This document shows positions 9,031 to 19,450 of a stretch of 64,000 nucleotides of DNA, piece by piece. Position 1 is the stretch's first letter; each line of letters begins with the position of its first letter. The position numbers were made by a program, and so were the translations under genes. This DNA comes from Hongsoonwoonella zoysiae. GTDB lineage: Bacteria; Pseudomonadota; Alphaproteobacteria; Rhizobiales; Stappiaceae. The DNA lies in the NCBI RefSeq assembly GCF_013266695.1, contig NZ_JABRXF010000001.1:388236-452235 (forward strand), written 5' to 3'. Below the pieces are notes generated by a model, which saw only the letters and a program-made list of their open reading frames with translations, was not told the DNA's origin and did not search any database.

Positions 9031-9657
9031 TCATCTCACGATGACCATTGTCCCGAGCGTCACTTGATCGAACAGCGCGGAAATGTCTTCATTCGTCATC
9101 CTTATGCAACCGGAGGAAACAGCCCTTCCGATCGTCCATGGCTGGTTGGTTCCATGGATTCGGTAAAGCGTTTGCCCCAGATAGAGCGCTCTCGCGCCAA
9201 GGGGGTTTTCCGGCCCGCCGTGAATAACGGACGGCAACTGTCGTCCCTCCCTTGCCTCCCGGCGGATCATTTCCGCCGGAGGGCGCCAATCGGGCCATTT
9301 TGCCTTGCGAGAGACACGCTCGCGCCCGCGCCAGGAAAACCCCTCGCGGCCTACGCCAATCCCGTATCGGACGGCCGTACCGTCTCCCCGCACGTGGAAC
9401 AGTCGACGCTTCCCCGTATCCACGACGATCGTGCCCGCCTCAAGCTTCTCCTCGAAGGGAACGACCTTCGGCTTCAGATCGGGATCTTCCCACGGAGCCT
9501 TGAACGACAGGCTGCGCTCCTTGAGCACCCACCTTCCGGAAGCCGGATCGAACTGGCGAACAGTCGCCCGATCGCCCGCGGCCAGCGAATGCTCCTGCCC
9601 TGCAACGGCCAACAGCAAACAGAGAACTATTGGAAAAATGTTTCGAGGCAGCAACAC
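9031..9657 (-). CDS. L,D-transpeptidase (YkuD/ErfK-YbiS family)
   Basis: Periplasmic enzyme family that makes 3-3 cross-links in peptidoglycan or attaches proteins to it. About 208 residues from the GTG at 9657, which has GGGAG eight bases upstream; a GTG at 9666 touches that site and is less likely. An N-terminal signal peptide ends near SLAAG. The catalytic signature HGTNQPWTIGRAVSSGCIRM is near the C-terminus, with the nucleophile Cys in SSGCIRM. It is a monocistronic minus-strand gene between the secretion operon and the GGDEF-like gene. Confidence 0.9.
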   Translation of the reverse strand: MLLPRNIFPIVLCLLLAVAGQEHSLAAGDRATVRQFDPASGRWVLKERSLSFKAPWEDPDLKPKVVPFEEKLEAGTIVVDTGKRRLFHVRGDGTAVRYGIGVGREGFSWRGRERVSRKAKWPDWRPPAEMIRREAREGRQLPSVIHGGPENPLGARALYLGQTLYRIHGTNQPWTIGRAVSSGCIRMTNEDISALFDQVTLGTMVIVR

Positions 9658-9760
9658 GTAAGACACTCCCGTTCACCGGGACCAGAAATACCCAAGTATC
9701 ACGCTGCTGGGCAAACTGTTTTCAGATTTCCCCTTCGGAAATCAAATGCGTATTGTAAGA

Positions 9761-10573
9761 TCAGGCACTACACCCAAGGGATGCCGGCTTTCTTTCGGCG
9801 GAATAACAGTCGAAGCGTATCTCTTCTCCGCCGCGGCGCGCCAGCTCCACCTGCTCGGAAACGATCCGCATCATGTTCTTCAATTCGATCTGATCTTCGA
9901 AGATGACACCGCCGATATCGAGCTTCAGATGAATGGCCTGCCCTTCCGCAAGGAATGGGGCATTCGCAACCGCCTCGCGGATCCGTTCGCCCACGTCGCG
10001 CGCCTGTTCTTCGCCAGCGCCTGGAAGGAATATTCCGAACGAATGATCGCTAAGCCGTCCGATTATATCGCTCCGGCGAACGCTGGTCCGAATGACCGAG
10101 GCGACCCGCCGCATGGATTCCTCACCCCATTCGTAACCGTGGTCGCGATTGATCGTCCGTGCGCATTCGGCCTCGATAATGACGAACGCGCCGAACGTCC
10201 TCCCCGCTTCTGAAACGGAAACCGACCTCCGCCGCTCCACGAGCGTGGCAAAGGCGTTTCCATTGAGCACTTCCGTCGACGGATCGTGCGCCGCCGCGAA
10301 GTTCCGCTCGTGCCTAAATCGCCTGAGGCGCTCCCGCAGGACTCCGATATAGACCAGCATGGGAACCGCGACGGCGGCCGGCACTGTAACGGCGGCGGCA
10401 AGTGCCCTCTGGTAAGGATTGATTTCCTCACCCAAGAACATGAGATAGTGAACTATGAGCGAAAGCCCGACCGCCACGGCAAGGCCGATTATCACGAAGC
10501 CCGCATGGCGAGCTACGCTTGAACTGCATTGCATCGCAGTCTTTCGACCTTTCACAATTTGCCTCCGCAACAT
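9761..10573 (-). CDS. Membrane protein with degenerate GGDEF domain
   Basis: 270 residues. Two membrane helices at about 23-46 and 56-79 precede a GGDEF-fold domain at about 95-260. The signature loop is SDHSF (175-179, within GRLSDHSFGIFLP) instead of GGDEF, and the first metal-ligand region reads IIEAECART, so cyclic-di-GMP synthesis is unlikely. It could still bind nucleotide or protein. The ATG at 10573 lacks a clear ribosome site; an ATG at 10534 is an alternative. It lies close to the adhesin locus, where c-di-GMP input would be expected. Confidence 0.75.
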   Translation of the reverse strand: MLRRQIVKGRKTAMQCSSSVARHAGFVIIGLAVAVGLSLIVHYLMFLGEEINPYQRALAAAVTVPAAVAVPMLVYIGVLRERLRRFRHERNFAAAHDPSTEVLNGNAFATLVERRRSVSVSEAGRTFGAFVIIEAECARTINRDHGYEWGEESMRRVASVIRTSVRRSDIIGRLSDHSFGIFLPGAGEEQARDVGERIREAVANAPFLAEGQAIHLKLDIGGVIFEDQIELKNMMRIVSEQVELARRGGEEIRFDCYSAERKPASLGCSA

Positions 10574-10932
10574 TATTTGGCGCTTTCGGGCAGCGTTATT
10601 CGCAACGACAGACTAAAGGAGGCCGTTTAACAATCGGTTTCCCCGGAAGAAAGTGAGCGATTTTAGGTACTTCCGCTTCCCACAAGCGCGTGGAACCGCC
10701 CAATGTCGCCGCATCGAAATACTTGCGAATATCGAAAGCCGGCAACTTGCACCGACGATCGGCGAATTGCAGGCGATACAGGCAGACGGATCTCTGCGCG
10801 GCATCAGACCAAACCCGCCAGCTTGGGGGCATGAAATCTGCATGTCGACAGCGGGCCGCGTCCCGATGCAAGGGATAGAGACGCCCTACCCTCGCGAACA
10901 CACGACGCTAATTGAAATATAAAAGTGGGAAC
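10574..10932. other. Intergenic region without a recognisable gene
   Basis: About 360 bases between the GGDEF-like gene and tRNA-Ser. Small reading frames exist on both strands, but none has a recognisable product, a good ribosome site and typical codon use. I see no clear promoter or terminator. Confidence 0.5.
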
Positions 10933-11022
10933 TGGCGGAGAGAGAGGGATTCGAACCCTCGGAACGCTTGCGCGCTCAACGGTTTTCGAGACCGCCCCGT
11001 TCGACCACTCCGGCACCTCTCC
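10933..11022 (-). tRNA. tRNA-Ser(CGA)
   Basis: 90 nt including an encoded CCA. The acceptor stem is GGAGAGG paired with TCTCTCC and the discriminator is G. The anticodon loop CTCGAAA gives anticodon CGA, which reads UCG. There is a long variable arm typical of serine tRNAs and the T-arm GAGGGTTCGAATCCCTC. Confidence 0.95.
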
Positions 11023-11342
11023 GCATTGGGCTGTATTTGGCCTCAGGTGGCGCGGAACATAGCCAAGCGAATTGCACTTAACAAGGGGGGTGATAACGGT
11101 TTTCCGCAAGGGTGGAAAAGCCTGGAAAAATGCACGCTCATTTACCGACGAACGGCAATGCGCCTTCGTGGGCAACCTGGTAACCGCGGCTTCCCCTGCC
11201 CCGCCCGAACAGACAATTTACCGGAAGCTCGCAGCCGGGCAATCTGCAAGCCAGGCCACGACCATGAAGACGTATCGCGGCCGGGTCCTGTGATCATGGC
11301 AGAAACTCTATCGAAATTGGCGCGATATGCGGCGCGTATCGA

Positions 11343-11370
11343 TTGACTTTGCCTCGTCAATCCGTATAGT
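11343..11370 (+). promoter_or_regulatory. Sigma70-type promoter for rplU-rpmA
   Basis: TTGACT at 11343-11348 and TATAGT at 11365-11370, separated by 16 bases. Transcription would begin near 11377, leaving a leader of about 280 nt. Confidence 0.7.
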
Positions 11371-11604
11371 CCAGGCGCTTCGTCGAAGGAACGGTTCCTT
11401 CCACGTCGTAATCCGAGGCTCTCCAACCCTTCGTCAGCGCAGACGTTCCCGCTTTGGCGGGTCGATGTGTTTGAAGGGACTTCCCGGCCGACAGCTGAGG
11501 CATTGGGAAAGTTTCCGGGCAGAAAAGCAAGCCCGGCACCGACAAGTCCCGATCTGCGCGAATTCGCGGCGCAGTGACGGCGCCGAAGGATACGAACGAA
11601 GCAA

Positions 11605-11623
11605 GCCCGGCAAACCGCCGGGC
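11605..11623 (+). promoter_or_regulatory. Hairpin in the rplU leader
   Basis: GCCCGGC and GCCGGGC around loop AAACC, ending 33 bases before the rplU start and not followed by a U-tract. It could take part in control by L21 or protect the mRNA; this is not established. Confidence 0.45.
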
Positions 11624-11656
11624 GAATGTAAAAACGAAAAGAAGGACGTGCGCGAC

Positions 11657-12277
11657 ATGTTCGCAGTGATCAAAACCGGCGGCAAGCAGTACACGGTTGC
11701 CGCAGACGACCTCCTGAAGGTCGAGAAAATGCCGGCGGAAGCCGGCGAATCCGTCGTTTTCGACGAAGTTCTCATGGTTGGCAACGGCGCCGACACCACG
11801 ATCGGTTCCCCGACCGTCGAAGGCGCGACCGTCGTTGCCGAAGTCGTGGAACAGGGACGTAACCGCAAGATCATCGTCTTCAAGAAGCGTCGCCGTCAGA
11901 ATTCGCGCCGCCGCAACGGCCATCGCCAGGCTTTCACGCTCGTCAAGATCACAGACATCCTGACGAATGGCGCCAAGGCGAAGAAGGCCGAGGCCAAGAA
12001 GGACGAAAAGCCGGCTGCGGCCAAGGAAGAAACGGCCGAAGCCGAACTTCCGGTCCTCTTCACCGCGCCCGAAGGCGAAAAGGACGATCTGAAGAAGATC
12101 GGCGGCGTCGGTCCGGTCCTCGAAGGCAAGCTGAACGCGCTCGGCATCACCACCTATGCGCAGATCGCCGCCTTCACGGCTGAAGACATCGCCCGCGTCG
12201 ACGAGGCCCTGAGCTTCAAGGGCCGCATCGAGCGCGAAAACTGGGTCGAGCAGGCCAAGGAGCTGGCAGGCAAGTAA
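11657..12277 (+). CDS. rplU: 50S ribosomal protein L21 with C-terminal helix-hairpin-helix extension
   Basis: 206 residues from the ATG at 11657. Residues 1-103 are classical L21 (start [13 protein letters not shown], then [16 protein letters not shown]). A Lys/Ala/Glu-rich linker at about 104-135 leads to a C-terminal domain with [19 protein letters not shown], the helix-hairpin-helix-like fold also seen after L21 in many Hyphomicrobiales. Most bacterial L21 proteins are about 103 residues, so the protein is twice the usual length. It is the first gene of the rplU-rpmA operon, about half a kilobase from tRNA-Ser. Confidence 0.97.
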   Translation: MFAVIKTGGKQYTVAADDLLKVEKMPAEAGESVVFDEVLMVGNGADTTIGSPTVEGATVVAEVVEQGRNRKIIVFKKRRRQNSRRRNGHRQAFTLVKITDILTNGAKAKKAEAKKDEKPAAAKEETAEAELPVLFTAPEGEKDDLKKIGGVGPVLEGKLNALGITTYAQIAAFTAEDIARVDEALSFKGRIERENWVEQAKELAGK

Positions 12278-12330
12278 TTGCCTGCGCCCTTGAGATCCTG
12301 AACTGAAGAAATCGGACGAGGAGTTTCGTC

Positions 12331-12600
12331 ATGGCACATAAAAAAGCAGGTGGTTCGTCCCGTAACGGCCGCGATTCCGCAGGCCGCCGCCTCGGCGTCA
12401 AGAAGTACGGCGGCGAGCACGTGATTCCGGGCAACATTATCGCCCGTCAGCGTGGCACGAAGTGGCATCCGGGCACGGGCGTCGGCATGGGCAAGGATCA
12501 TACGATCTTCGCCACGGTTGAGGGCAAGGTGGCCTTCCAGCAGAAAACCAACGGCCGAACCTTTATCAACGTACTCCCGGTAATGGCAGCCGCGGAGTAA
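12331..12600 (+). CDS. rpmA: 50S ribosomal protein L27
   Basis: 89 residues, full length. The N-terminus [20 protein letters not shown] reaches the peptidyl-transferase centre in the family and has no pre-sequence to be removed. It also has GVKKYGGE and [10 protein letters not shown]. It lies 53 bases after rplU, with a ribosome site GAGGAG before the ATG, and is followed by a strong terminator. Confidence 0.98.
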   Translation: MAHKKAGGSSRNGRDSAGRRLGVKKYGGEHVIPGNIIARQRGTKWHPGTGVGMGKDHTIFATVEGKVAFQQKTNGRTFINVLPVMAAAE

Positions 12601-12679
12601 CGCCGACGTGTCCTTTGAAACCGCCGGCGTCTCATCGACCCGGACGGTTTTGAAAACCGGCGCGATCCAAAGAGATCAA

Positions 12680-12708
12680 GGGGAGATGGGACGCCATCTC
12701 CCCTTTTT
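12680..12708 (+). terminator. Rho-independent terminator after rpmA
   Basis: GGGGAGATGG and CCATCTCCCC form a perfect 10-bp stem around loop GACG, followed by TTTTT. It separates ribosomal genes from the GNAT-obgE operon. Confidence 0.93.
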
Positions 12709-12735
12709 CTTTTATCCGTCCGCCGGGAGGACAAT

Positions 12736-13341
12736 ATGGTTGCCGATCTGAGGGAAGACAGTGAAGAGAGAAGTCCGGATGCGGCCTTGACGCCGCAGGA
12801 AACCGCGCGGCTGCGCCTCGACGCGCCGCGTAACGACGATCTCGCGGACATCGTCTATCTGGCAAACAACCGAAAGATCGCCTCGATGCTGGCGACGATG
12901 CCGCATCCCTTCAGCCTTCAAGATGCGCGCGAAATGGTGGCGCGCTGCGAGGACAACGGTCCGCGATGGGCGAAATTTGCGGTCAGGCTGAAGTCGACCG
13001 GCCGCTTCATCGGCGCTGCGGGTTTCGGCGCGTTCGGGGATTCGGGCGAGGTTCATCTCGGCTACTGGATCGGCGAGCCGTTCCAGGGCAAGGGATATGC
13101 GACGGAAGCCTCTCAGACCCTGATCGATCACGTCTTCACGAACACGCCGATTTCACGGCTCGAAGGCGCAATCCGCATCATCAATCCGGCCTCGAGGCGG
13201 GTCCTGGTGAAATGCGGCTTTCAGTATCGCGACCAGAGCATGATCCAGTCACGGGCCGCGGGCGGCGCCGTTTCGGTCGAGCGTTTCTACCTGGAACGCA
13301 GCACATGGCAGGCCCTGAAGAAGTGGGCGCGCGCGTCATGA
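12736..13341 (+). CDS. GNAT-family N-acetyltransferase (RimJ/RimL-like), first of three
   Basis: 201 residues. The N-terminal TARLRLDAPRNDDLADIVYLANN and the acetyl-CoA loop region YWIGEPFQGKGYATEASQTL, close to the Q/RxxGxG/A motif, place it in the Acetyltransf_3 group. The substrate is unknown; relatives acetylate ribosomal proteins, small molecules or other protein N-termini. The stop overlaps the next gene's start by ATGA. The ATG has GGGAGGA upstream. Confidence 0.85.
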   Translation: MVADLREDSEERSPDAALTPQETARLRLDAPRNDDLADIVYLANNRKIASMLATMPHPFSLQDAREMVARCEDNGPRWAKFAVRLKSTGRFIGAAGFGAFGDSGEVHLGYWIGEPFQGKGYATEASQTLIDHVFTNTPISRLEGAIRIINPASRRVLVKCGFQYRDQSMIQSRAAGGAVSVERFYLERSTWQALKKWARAS

Positions 13342-13897
13342 AACCGCCGGAGCTCAGAACGCGGCGACTTGTTCTGCGCCCGCTCCTGCCGGCGGATGCC
13401 GATGCGATAGAGAAGCTCGGCGGGCGCGATTTCGAGGTTGCGCGCTGGACGACCGGTTTCGCCTGGCCCTATGAAGAAGGCTCGGCCGAAACTTTCGTGG
13501 AAGAGGCGCTTTCCTGTAACCCTGCCGTCAGGGAGGCCGTTTTCGCGGTCACTCTCGGCGGGGTCTTCATCGGCGTGGTGGCCATGGAAGCGCCCGGCGA
13601 CCTGGAGGAATACGCAAAACTGCCGACGCTCGGATACTGGATCGGCAGGCCGTTTCAAGGTTTCGGATATGCCTTCGAGGCTGCCCAGGCGGTTCTCGAC
13701 TGGGCTTTCGAGGCGCATGGCGCGCCTGGATTCGCCGCACGCGTATTCAAGGACAACGGGCGCTCGCGCAAGCTGCTTGAGAAGATTGGCTTTGTCTCCA
13801 CAGGCCAGTGTAAAAGGTATTCAAGAGCCAGGGGCGAAGTGGTCGAGAACTTTACGATGTGCCTTGAACGAAAAGAATTCGAAAAGAGATATTCATC

Positions 13898-13901
<4 letters not shown>
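13338..13901 (+). CDS. GNAT-family N-acetyltransferase, second of three
   Basis: 187 residues from the ATG at 13338, which overlaps the stop of the previous gene (ATGA). It has the RTRRLVLRPLLPADADAI opening and YWIGRPFQGFGYAFEAAQAV around the cofactor loop. It resembles its two neighbours in architecture but has diverged strongly, which suggests old tandem duplication. The substrate is unknown. Confidence 0.85.
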
Positions 13902-15510
<1,609 letters not shown>

Positions 15511-15521
15511 GGCATAATGAC

Positions 15522-16670
15522 ATGACCACGACCGCCACCCCCATGCATCTGGCCGATTTCAGGCGTATTGTCGTGAAGATCGGCTCATCCCTTCTCGTCG
15601 ATAACGGCCGTCTCAAGCGCGAATGGCTGGACTCCCTTGCCGATGATCTTCAGAAACTCGCAAGGGGCGGGGCGGAAATCATTGTCGTATCCTCAGGGTC
15701 CATCGCGCTCGGGCGCGGTGTCCTCGGCCTGCCGAAGGGGCCGCTGAAACTGGAACAGGCCCAGGCAGCGGCGTCCGTCGGGCAAATCTCTCTGTCCCGC
15801 GCCTATTCCGAGAGCCTGGGCGCGCGCGGCCTCACGGCCGGTCAGATCCTGCTTACCCTTGGCGACACGGAAGAACGCCGGCGCTACCTCAACGCTCGCG
15901 AAACCGTATCGACGCTCTTGAAATTCGGCGCGATCCCGATCGTCAACGAGAACGATACCGTGGCGACCTCCGAAATCCGCTACGGCGACAACGACCGGCT
16001 CGCCGCGCGCGTCGCGACGATGGTGAGTGCCGAGTGCCTGGTTCTGCTTTCCGATGTCGACGGCCTTTACACCGCCCCGCCCGCGAGCGATCCGGATGCG
16101 CTGTTCATTCCCGTCGTTCCGGTTGTCACGGAAGAAATCGAAGCCATGGCGGGCTCCGCCGGGTCGGAACTTTCGCGCGGCGGGATGAAGACCAAGATCG
16201 AGGCCGCCAAGATCGCGACTTCGGCCGGTACGGTGATGGCGATTGCGAGCGGCAAGCGTCTCAACCCGCTCACCGCGATCGATGGCGACGCCCGCGCGAC
16301 GTGGTTTCTCGCCTCATCCACCCCCGGCTCGGCGCGCAAGGCCTGGATCGGAGGGCATCTGGAAACGCGTGGCACGCTGCACCTCGATACCGGGGCCGTA
16401 CGCGCCCTGCTAAGCGGCAAGAGCCTTTTGCCCGCCGGCGTGAGGGCCATCGACGGCGACTTTTCACGTGGCGACGCCGTGCGCCTCCTGGACGATGCGG
16501 GGCGTCTCATAGGACGCGGCCTTGTGGCTTACGATTTCCCGGAGGCGAGCCTCATTCTCGGGCGCAACAGCCGCGAAATCGAGGCGATTTTGGGTTACGC
16601 CGGTCGTGCGGAGATGATCCACCGGGACGACCTGGTCCTTGACGGGGCGGCCGTTGAAAGAAACATGTAG
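15522..16670 (+). CDS. proB: Glutamate 5-kinase (proline biosynthesis)
   Basis: 382 residues from the ATG at 15522, 11 bases after obgE; GAGG at 15509-15512 gives suitable spacing (an ATG at 15543 is possible). The amino-acid kinase domain opens with [16 protein letters not shown], and [24 protein letters not shown] holds the glutamate/ATP-binding residues. A C-terminal PUA domain starts near residue 280. It phosphorylates glutamate in the first step to proline; proA follows. Confidence 0.98.
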   Translation: MTTTATPMHLADFRRIVVKIGSSLLVDNGRLKREWLDSLADDLQKLARGGAEIIVVSSGSIALGRGVLGLPKGPLKLEQAQAAASVGQISLSRAYSESLGARGLTAGQILLTLGDTEERRRYLNARETVSTLLKFGAIPIVNENDTVATSEIRYGDNDRLAARVATMVSAECLVLLSDVDGLYTAPPASDPDALFIPVVPVVTEEIEAMAGSAGSELSRGGMKTKIEAAKIATSAGTVMAIASGKRLNPLTAIDGDARATWFLASSTPGSARKAWIGGHLETRGTLHLDTGAVRALLSGKSLLPAGVRAIDGDFSRGDAVRLLDDAGRLIGRGLVAYDFPEASLILGRNSREIEAILGYAGRAEMIHRDDLVLDGAAVERNM

Positions 16671-16712
16671 ACCACAAAAAGAACGACACTCGGAATTTAC
16701 AGGACAAGAGCG

Positions 16713-17999
16713 ATGTTGCAGGAAGCGGTGGCCGGTCAGGCCAATATCGAAGAGCTGATGCTCGAAATGGGCGCGAACGCACGCGCGGCCGCACGCAAGC
16801 TTGCAACGGCACCGACCGCCACAAAGAACGCGGCCCTTAATGCCATGGCGGAAAGTCTGCGCGCCCACACGGCGGAAATCCTTTCGGAGAACGCTCAGGA
16901 CATCGCCGCGATGAAGGCGAACGACCAGACGCCCGCCTATCTCGACCGCGGCACGCTCAGTGAAGAGCGGATCGAGGCGATTGCCGCAAGCCTTGAAGCG
17001 ATTGCCGGGCTCGACGATCCCGTCGGCAAGGTCGTCGATTCCTGGGACCGCCCGAACGGGCTTAAGATCGAGCGGGTGAGAACGCCGCTCGGCGTGATCG
17101 GCATCATCTACGAAAGCCGCCCGAATGTGACGGCGGATGCTGGCGCGCTTTGCCTGAAAGCGGGTAACGCTGCCATTTTGCGTGGCGGGTCGGACACCAT
17201 CCGCTCCAACATTGCCATTCACGCAAGCCTTGTCGAAGGCTTGAAGGCCGCAGGTCTGCCGGAGGCGGCTATCCAGTTCGTGCCCGTCACCGACAGGGGG
17301 GCTGTGGGAGAATTGCTGAAGGGCCTGAACGGCCAGGTAGATGTGATCGTGCCGCGCGGTGGACGGAGCCTGGTCGAGCGCGTGCAAACGGAAGCGCGAG
17401 TACCCGTTTTCGCGCATCTTGAGGGAATCTGCCACCTTTTCATCGACCGTTCAGCGGACTTGGGAATGGCGGTGGATGTGGTGACGAATGCGAAAATGCG
17501 GCGCACAGGCATCTGCGGCGCGCTGGAAACGCTTCTTGTCGACCGCACGGTTGCCGATACCCACCTCGCGCCGATCCTCCGCGCGCTTGAAGAGCGCGGC
17601 TGTGAAATTCGCGGCGAGGAAAAAGTCAAAACGTACTTCGCGGGCGCAAAACCGGCCGATGAAAAAGACTGGCGCAGCGAATATCTCGACGCGATCCTGT
17701 CCGTGAAGATCGTCGACGGCATCGACGAGGCCATCGACCATATCGAGACCTATGGGTCGCATCACACGGACGGCATCATCGCCGAGGATGCGGCAGCGGT
17801 GGAGAAGTTTTTCAACGAAGTGGATTCGGCGATCCTCGTGCACAACGCCTCGACGCAATTCGCAGACGGCGGAGAATTCGGCATGGGCGCGGAGATCGGC
17901 ATCGCGACGGGACGCATGCATGCGCGCGGACCCGTTGGTCTGGAGCAACTGACAAGCTTCAAGTACCGGGTGCGCGGCTCCGGCCAGACCCGGCCATGA
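16713..17999 (+). CDS. proA: Gamma-glutamyl phosphate reductase (proline biosynthesis)
   Basis: 428 residues. An aldehyde-dehydrogenase-fold enzyme that reduces glutamyl-5-phosphate to the semialdehyde. It has [20 protein letters not shown], the [11 protein letters not shown] segment and the catalytic Cys region [15 protein letters not shown]. It lies 42 bases after proB, forming the obgE-proB-proA run. The start has GGACAAGAG upstream. Confidence 0.98.
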   Translation: MLQEAVAGQANIEELMLEMGANARAAARKLATAPTATKNAALNAMAESLRAHTAEILSENAQDIAAMKANDQTPAYLDRGTLSEERIEAIAASLEAIAGLDDPVGKVVDSWDRPNGLKIERVRTPLGVIGIIYESRPNVTADAGALCLKAGNAAILRGGSDTIRSNIAIHASLVEGLKAAGLPEAAIQFVPVTDRGAVGELLKGLNGQVDVIVPRGGRSLVERVQTEARVPVFAHLEGICHLFIDRSADLGMAVDVVTNAKMRRTGICGALETLLVDRTVADTHLAPILRALEERGCEIRGEEKVKTYFAGAKPADEKDWRSEYLDAILSVKIVDGIDEAIDHIETYGSHHTDGIIAEDAAAVEKFFNEVDSAILVHNASTQFADGGEFGMGAEIGIATGRMHARGPVGLEQLTSFKYRVRGSGQTRP

Positions 18000-18009
18000 C
18001 GGGCCGGCA

Positions 18010-18663
18010 ATGACAGCCGGCCTCATTGCAGTGCCGCCTGCGGAGTGGATGCGGCTGCCCCATGCCGAACCCGGCAACCGGATCGGCCTGTTCGGCGGGT
18101 CGTTCAACCCGCCACACTCCGGCCACAGGATGGTTGCCGAAACGGCGCTGAAACGCTGCGGCCTCGACCAGATATGGTGGCTGGTCACACCCGGCAACCC
18201 GCTGAAGGAACGCGGCGGGCTCGCGCCCCTCGAGGAGCGGGTGGAAGCGGTAAAAAAACTGACCCGCCACCCGCGCATGAAGGTAACCGCCTTCGAGGCG
18301 CTGGCCGGCACGACCTATTCCGCCAGCCTGCTCGCAAAACTGCGGGATATCCGCCCGAATCTGCAATTCGCCTGGGTTATCGGCGCCGATAACCTGATGA
18401 CCTTCCATCGCTGGCGGGCCTGGCGTTCCATCCTGGAAAGCGTACCGGTGATCGTCGTGGACCGGCCCGGGGCGTCCTTCGCGGCACTGAAATCGGTTGC
18501 GGCAACCGCTTATGCGCCGTATCGGCGCGACGAACGCCTGGCCGCGCGCCTTGCCGACACCCCCGCGCCGGCCTGGACTTTCCTGCACACCCGCCTCGAC
18601 GATACGTCCTCGACAATGTTGCGGGCACAGCGTTGCGGGCGTGTGACAGTTGCGGGTCAATGA
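18010..18663 (+). CDS. nadD: Nicotinate-nucleotide adenylyltransferase
   Basis: 217 residues. It has the nucleotidyltransferase signature GLFGGSFNPPHSGHRMVAE at about 26-44 and the C-terminal SSTMLR motif. It converts nicotinate mononucleotide and ATP to deamido-NAD. An N-terminal extension of about 25 residues precedes the fold, as in many rhizobial proteins. It starts 10 bases after proA and probably belongs to the same transcript. Confidence 0.96.
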   Translation: MTAGLIAVPPAEWMRLPHAEPGNRIGLFGGSFNPPHSGHRMVAETALKRCGLDQIWWLVTPGNPLKERGGLAPLEERVEAVKKLTRHPRMKVTAFEALAGTTYSASLLAKLRDIRPNLQFAWVIGADNLMTFHRWRAWRSILESVPVIVVDRPGASFAALKSVAATAYAPYRRDERLAARLADTPAPAWTFLHTRLDDTSSTMLRAQRCGRVTVAGQ

Positions 18664-18983
18664 GGCTCTAAAACGCATTCCGGCTCTGTTCGCACCTTTC
18701 GCCGGCCCGCCACATCTTGAAAATGTCGATCCGGATCGCTTATCTTTACAGTCGTTCGATCTGGTTTCGATCATGCGCGAAGCATGTTCGAGCGACCAGA
18801 ATCGAGCTTCCGGATACGCGGGTTGGTCCGCGTTATCCCTGACCTGGAGCGCTTTCCACGAAAGCGGCATCGCTTTCGTGACAAGGAAACGCCCCTGAAT
18901 CAATGGCTTGAGCATATCAGTGTCGCGAAATCCGGTTCTGATTTCGCGGGATATGCTCCAGACGAAGGGCTACACGTCTGAGC
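18664..18983. other. Intergenic region nadD-rsfS containing a palindromic mosaic element
   Basis: About 320 bases with no gene. The first 95 bases are unremarkable; from 18761 to 18958 a series of inverted repeats fills the gap (described separately). The rsfS start lies 25 bases after the last palindrome. Confidence 0.7.
18761..18958. repeat. Mosaic of four palindromic modules (RIME/REP-like intergenic element)
   Basis: Module A: CTGGT..CATGC-GCGAA-GCATG..ACCAG, 18761-18799. Module B: GGATACGCGG and CCGCGTTATCC, 18812-18838. Module C: CACGAAAGCG-GCAT-CGCTTTCGTG, 18857-18880. Module D: GAGCATATC..CGCGAAATC-loop-GATTTCGCG.GATATGCTC, 18910-18958. The arrangement resembles the Rhizobium intergenic mosaic elements that are dispersed through rhizobial genomes; copies elsewhere cannot be seen here. 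Confidence 0.65.
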
Positions 18984-19394
18984 ATGACCTTTGAATCCGA
19001 GGGGACCGTGGCGTCCTCTCATCAGGATGAAGCGATTTCCGTTGCCAAGCGCGGCAATCTGCTCGATATCGTCCTCGCCAGTCTGGAAGACTCCAAGTCC
19101 GAGGACACCGTTTCAATCGACATCACCGGAAAATCCGCGATCGCCGATCACATGGTGGTCACCTCGGGCCGTTCTCACCGGCACGTGGGCGCCATCGCCG
19201 ATCATCTATTGCGCGATCTCAAGGACTCCGGGCACGGAGCGGCGCGGGTCGAAGGACTTTCGGCTTGCGACTGGGTGCTGATCGACGCCGGAGATGTGGT
19301 GATCCACATTTTCCGTCCGGAAGTGCGCGGCTTTTACAACATCGAGAAGATGTGGTCCGCCGACATTCCGGCGACACCCAGACTATCGGGCTGA
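18984..19394 (+). CDS. rsfS: Ribosomal silencing factor RsfS
   Basis: 136 residues. RsfS binds L14 on the 50S subunit and blocks subunit joining in starvation. The family core is visible: DIVLASLEDSKSEDTVSIDI, then DHMVVTSGRSHRHVGAIADHL, DWVLIDAGDVVIHIF and the C-terminal RPEVRGFYNIEKMW. The first 20 residues are a short lineage-specific lead. nadD lies upstream and rlmH downstream, the standard order. Confidence 0.96.
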   Translation: MTFESEGTVASSHQDEAISVAKRGNLLDIVLASLEDSKSEDTVSIDITGKSAIADHMVVTSGRSHRHVGAIADHLLRDLKDSGHGAARVEGLSACDWVLIDAGDVVIHIFRPEVRGFYNIEKMWSADIPATPRLSG

Positions 19395-19450
19395 AGCACG
19401 CCTGACGGGCAGTATCTTATTCAGGGACCGGATTTTTCCGGCAGCGGCTT

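Larger units (their letters stand above)
11023..11656. other. Intergenic region and long rplU leader
   Basis: About 630 bases between tRNA-Ser and rplU. The first 320 bases hold nothing I recognise. From 11343 there is a sigma70-type promoter followed by a leader of about 280 nt with a strong hairpin near its end. Confidence 0.6.

Noticed and set aside
10596-10901. 101-codon minus-strand frame between the GGDEF gene and tRNA-Ser
   Set aside because: Cys-rich and without family features or a good ribosome site; an overlapping frame exists on the other strand.
11327-11656. 110-residue N-terminal extension of L21
   Set aside because: The upstream part lacks L21 similarity, overlaps the promoter, and the ATG at 11657 begins the conserved [11 protein letters not shown].
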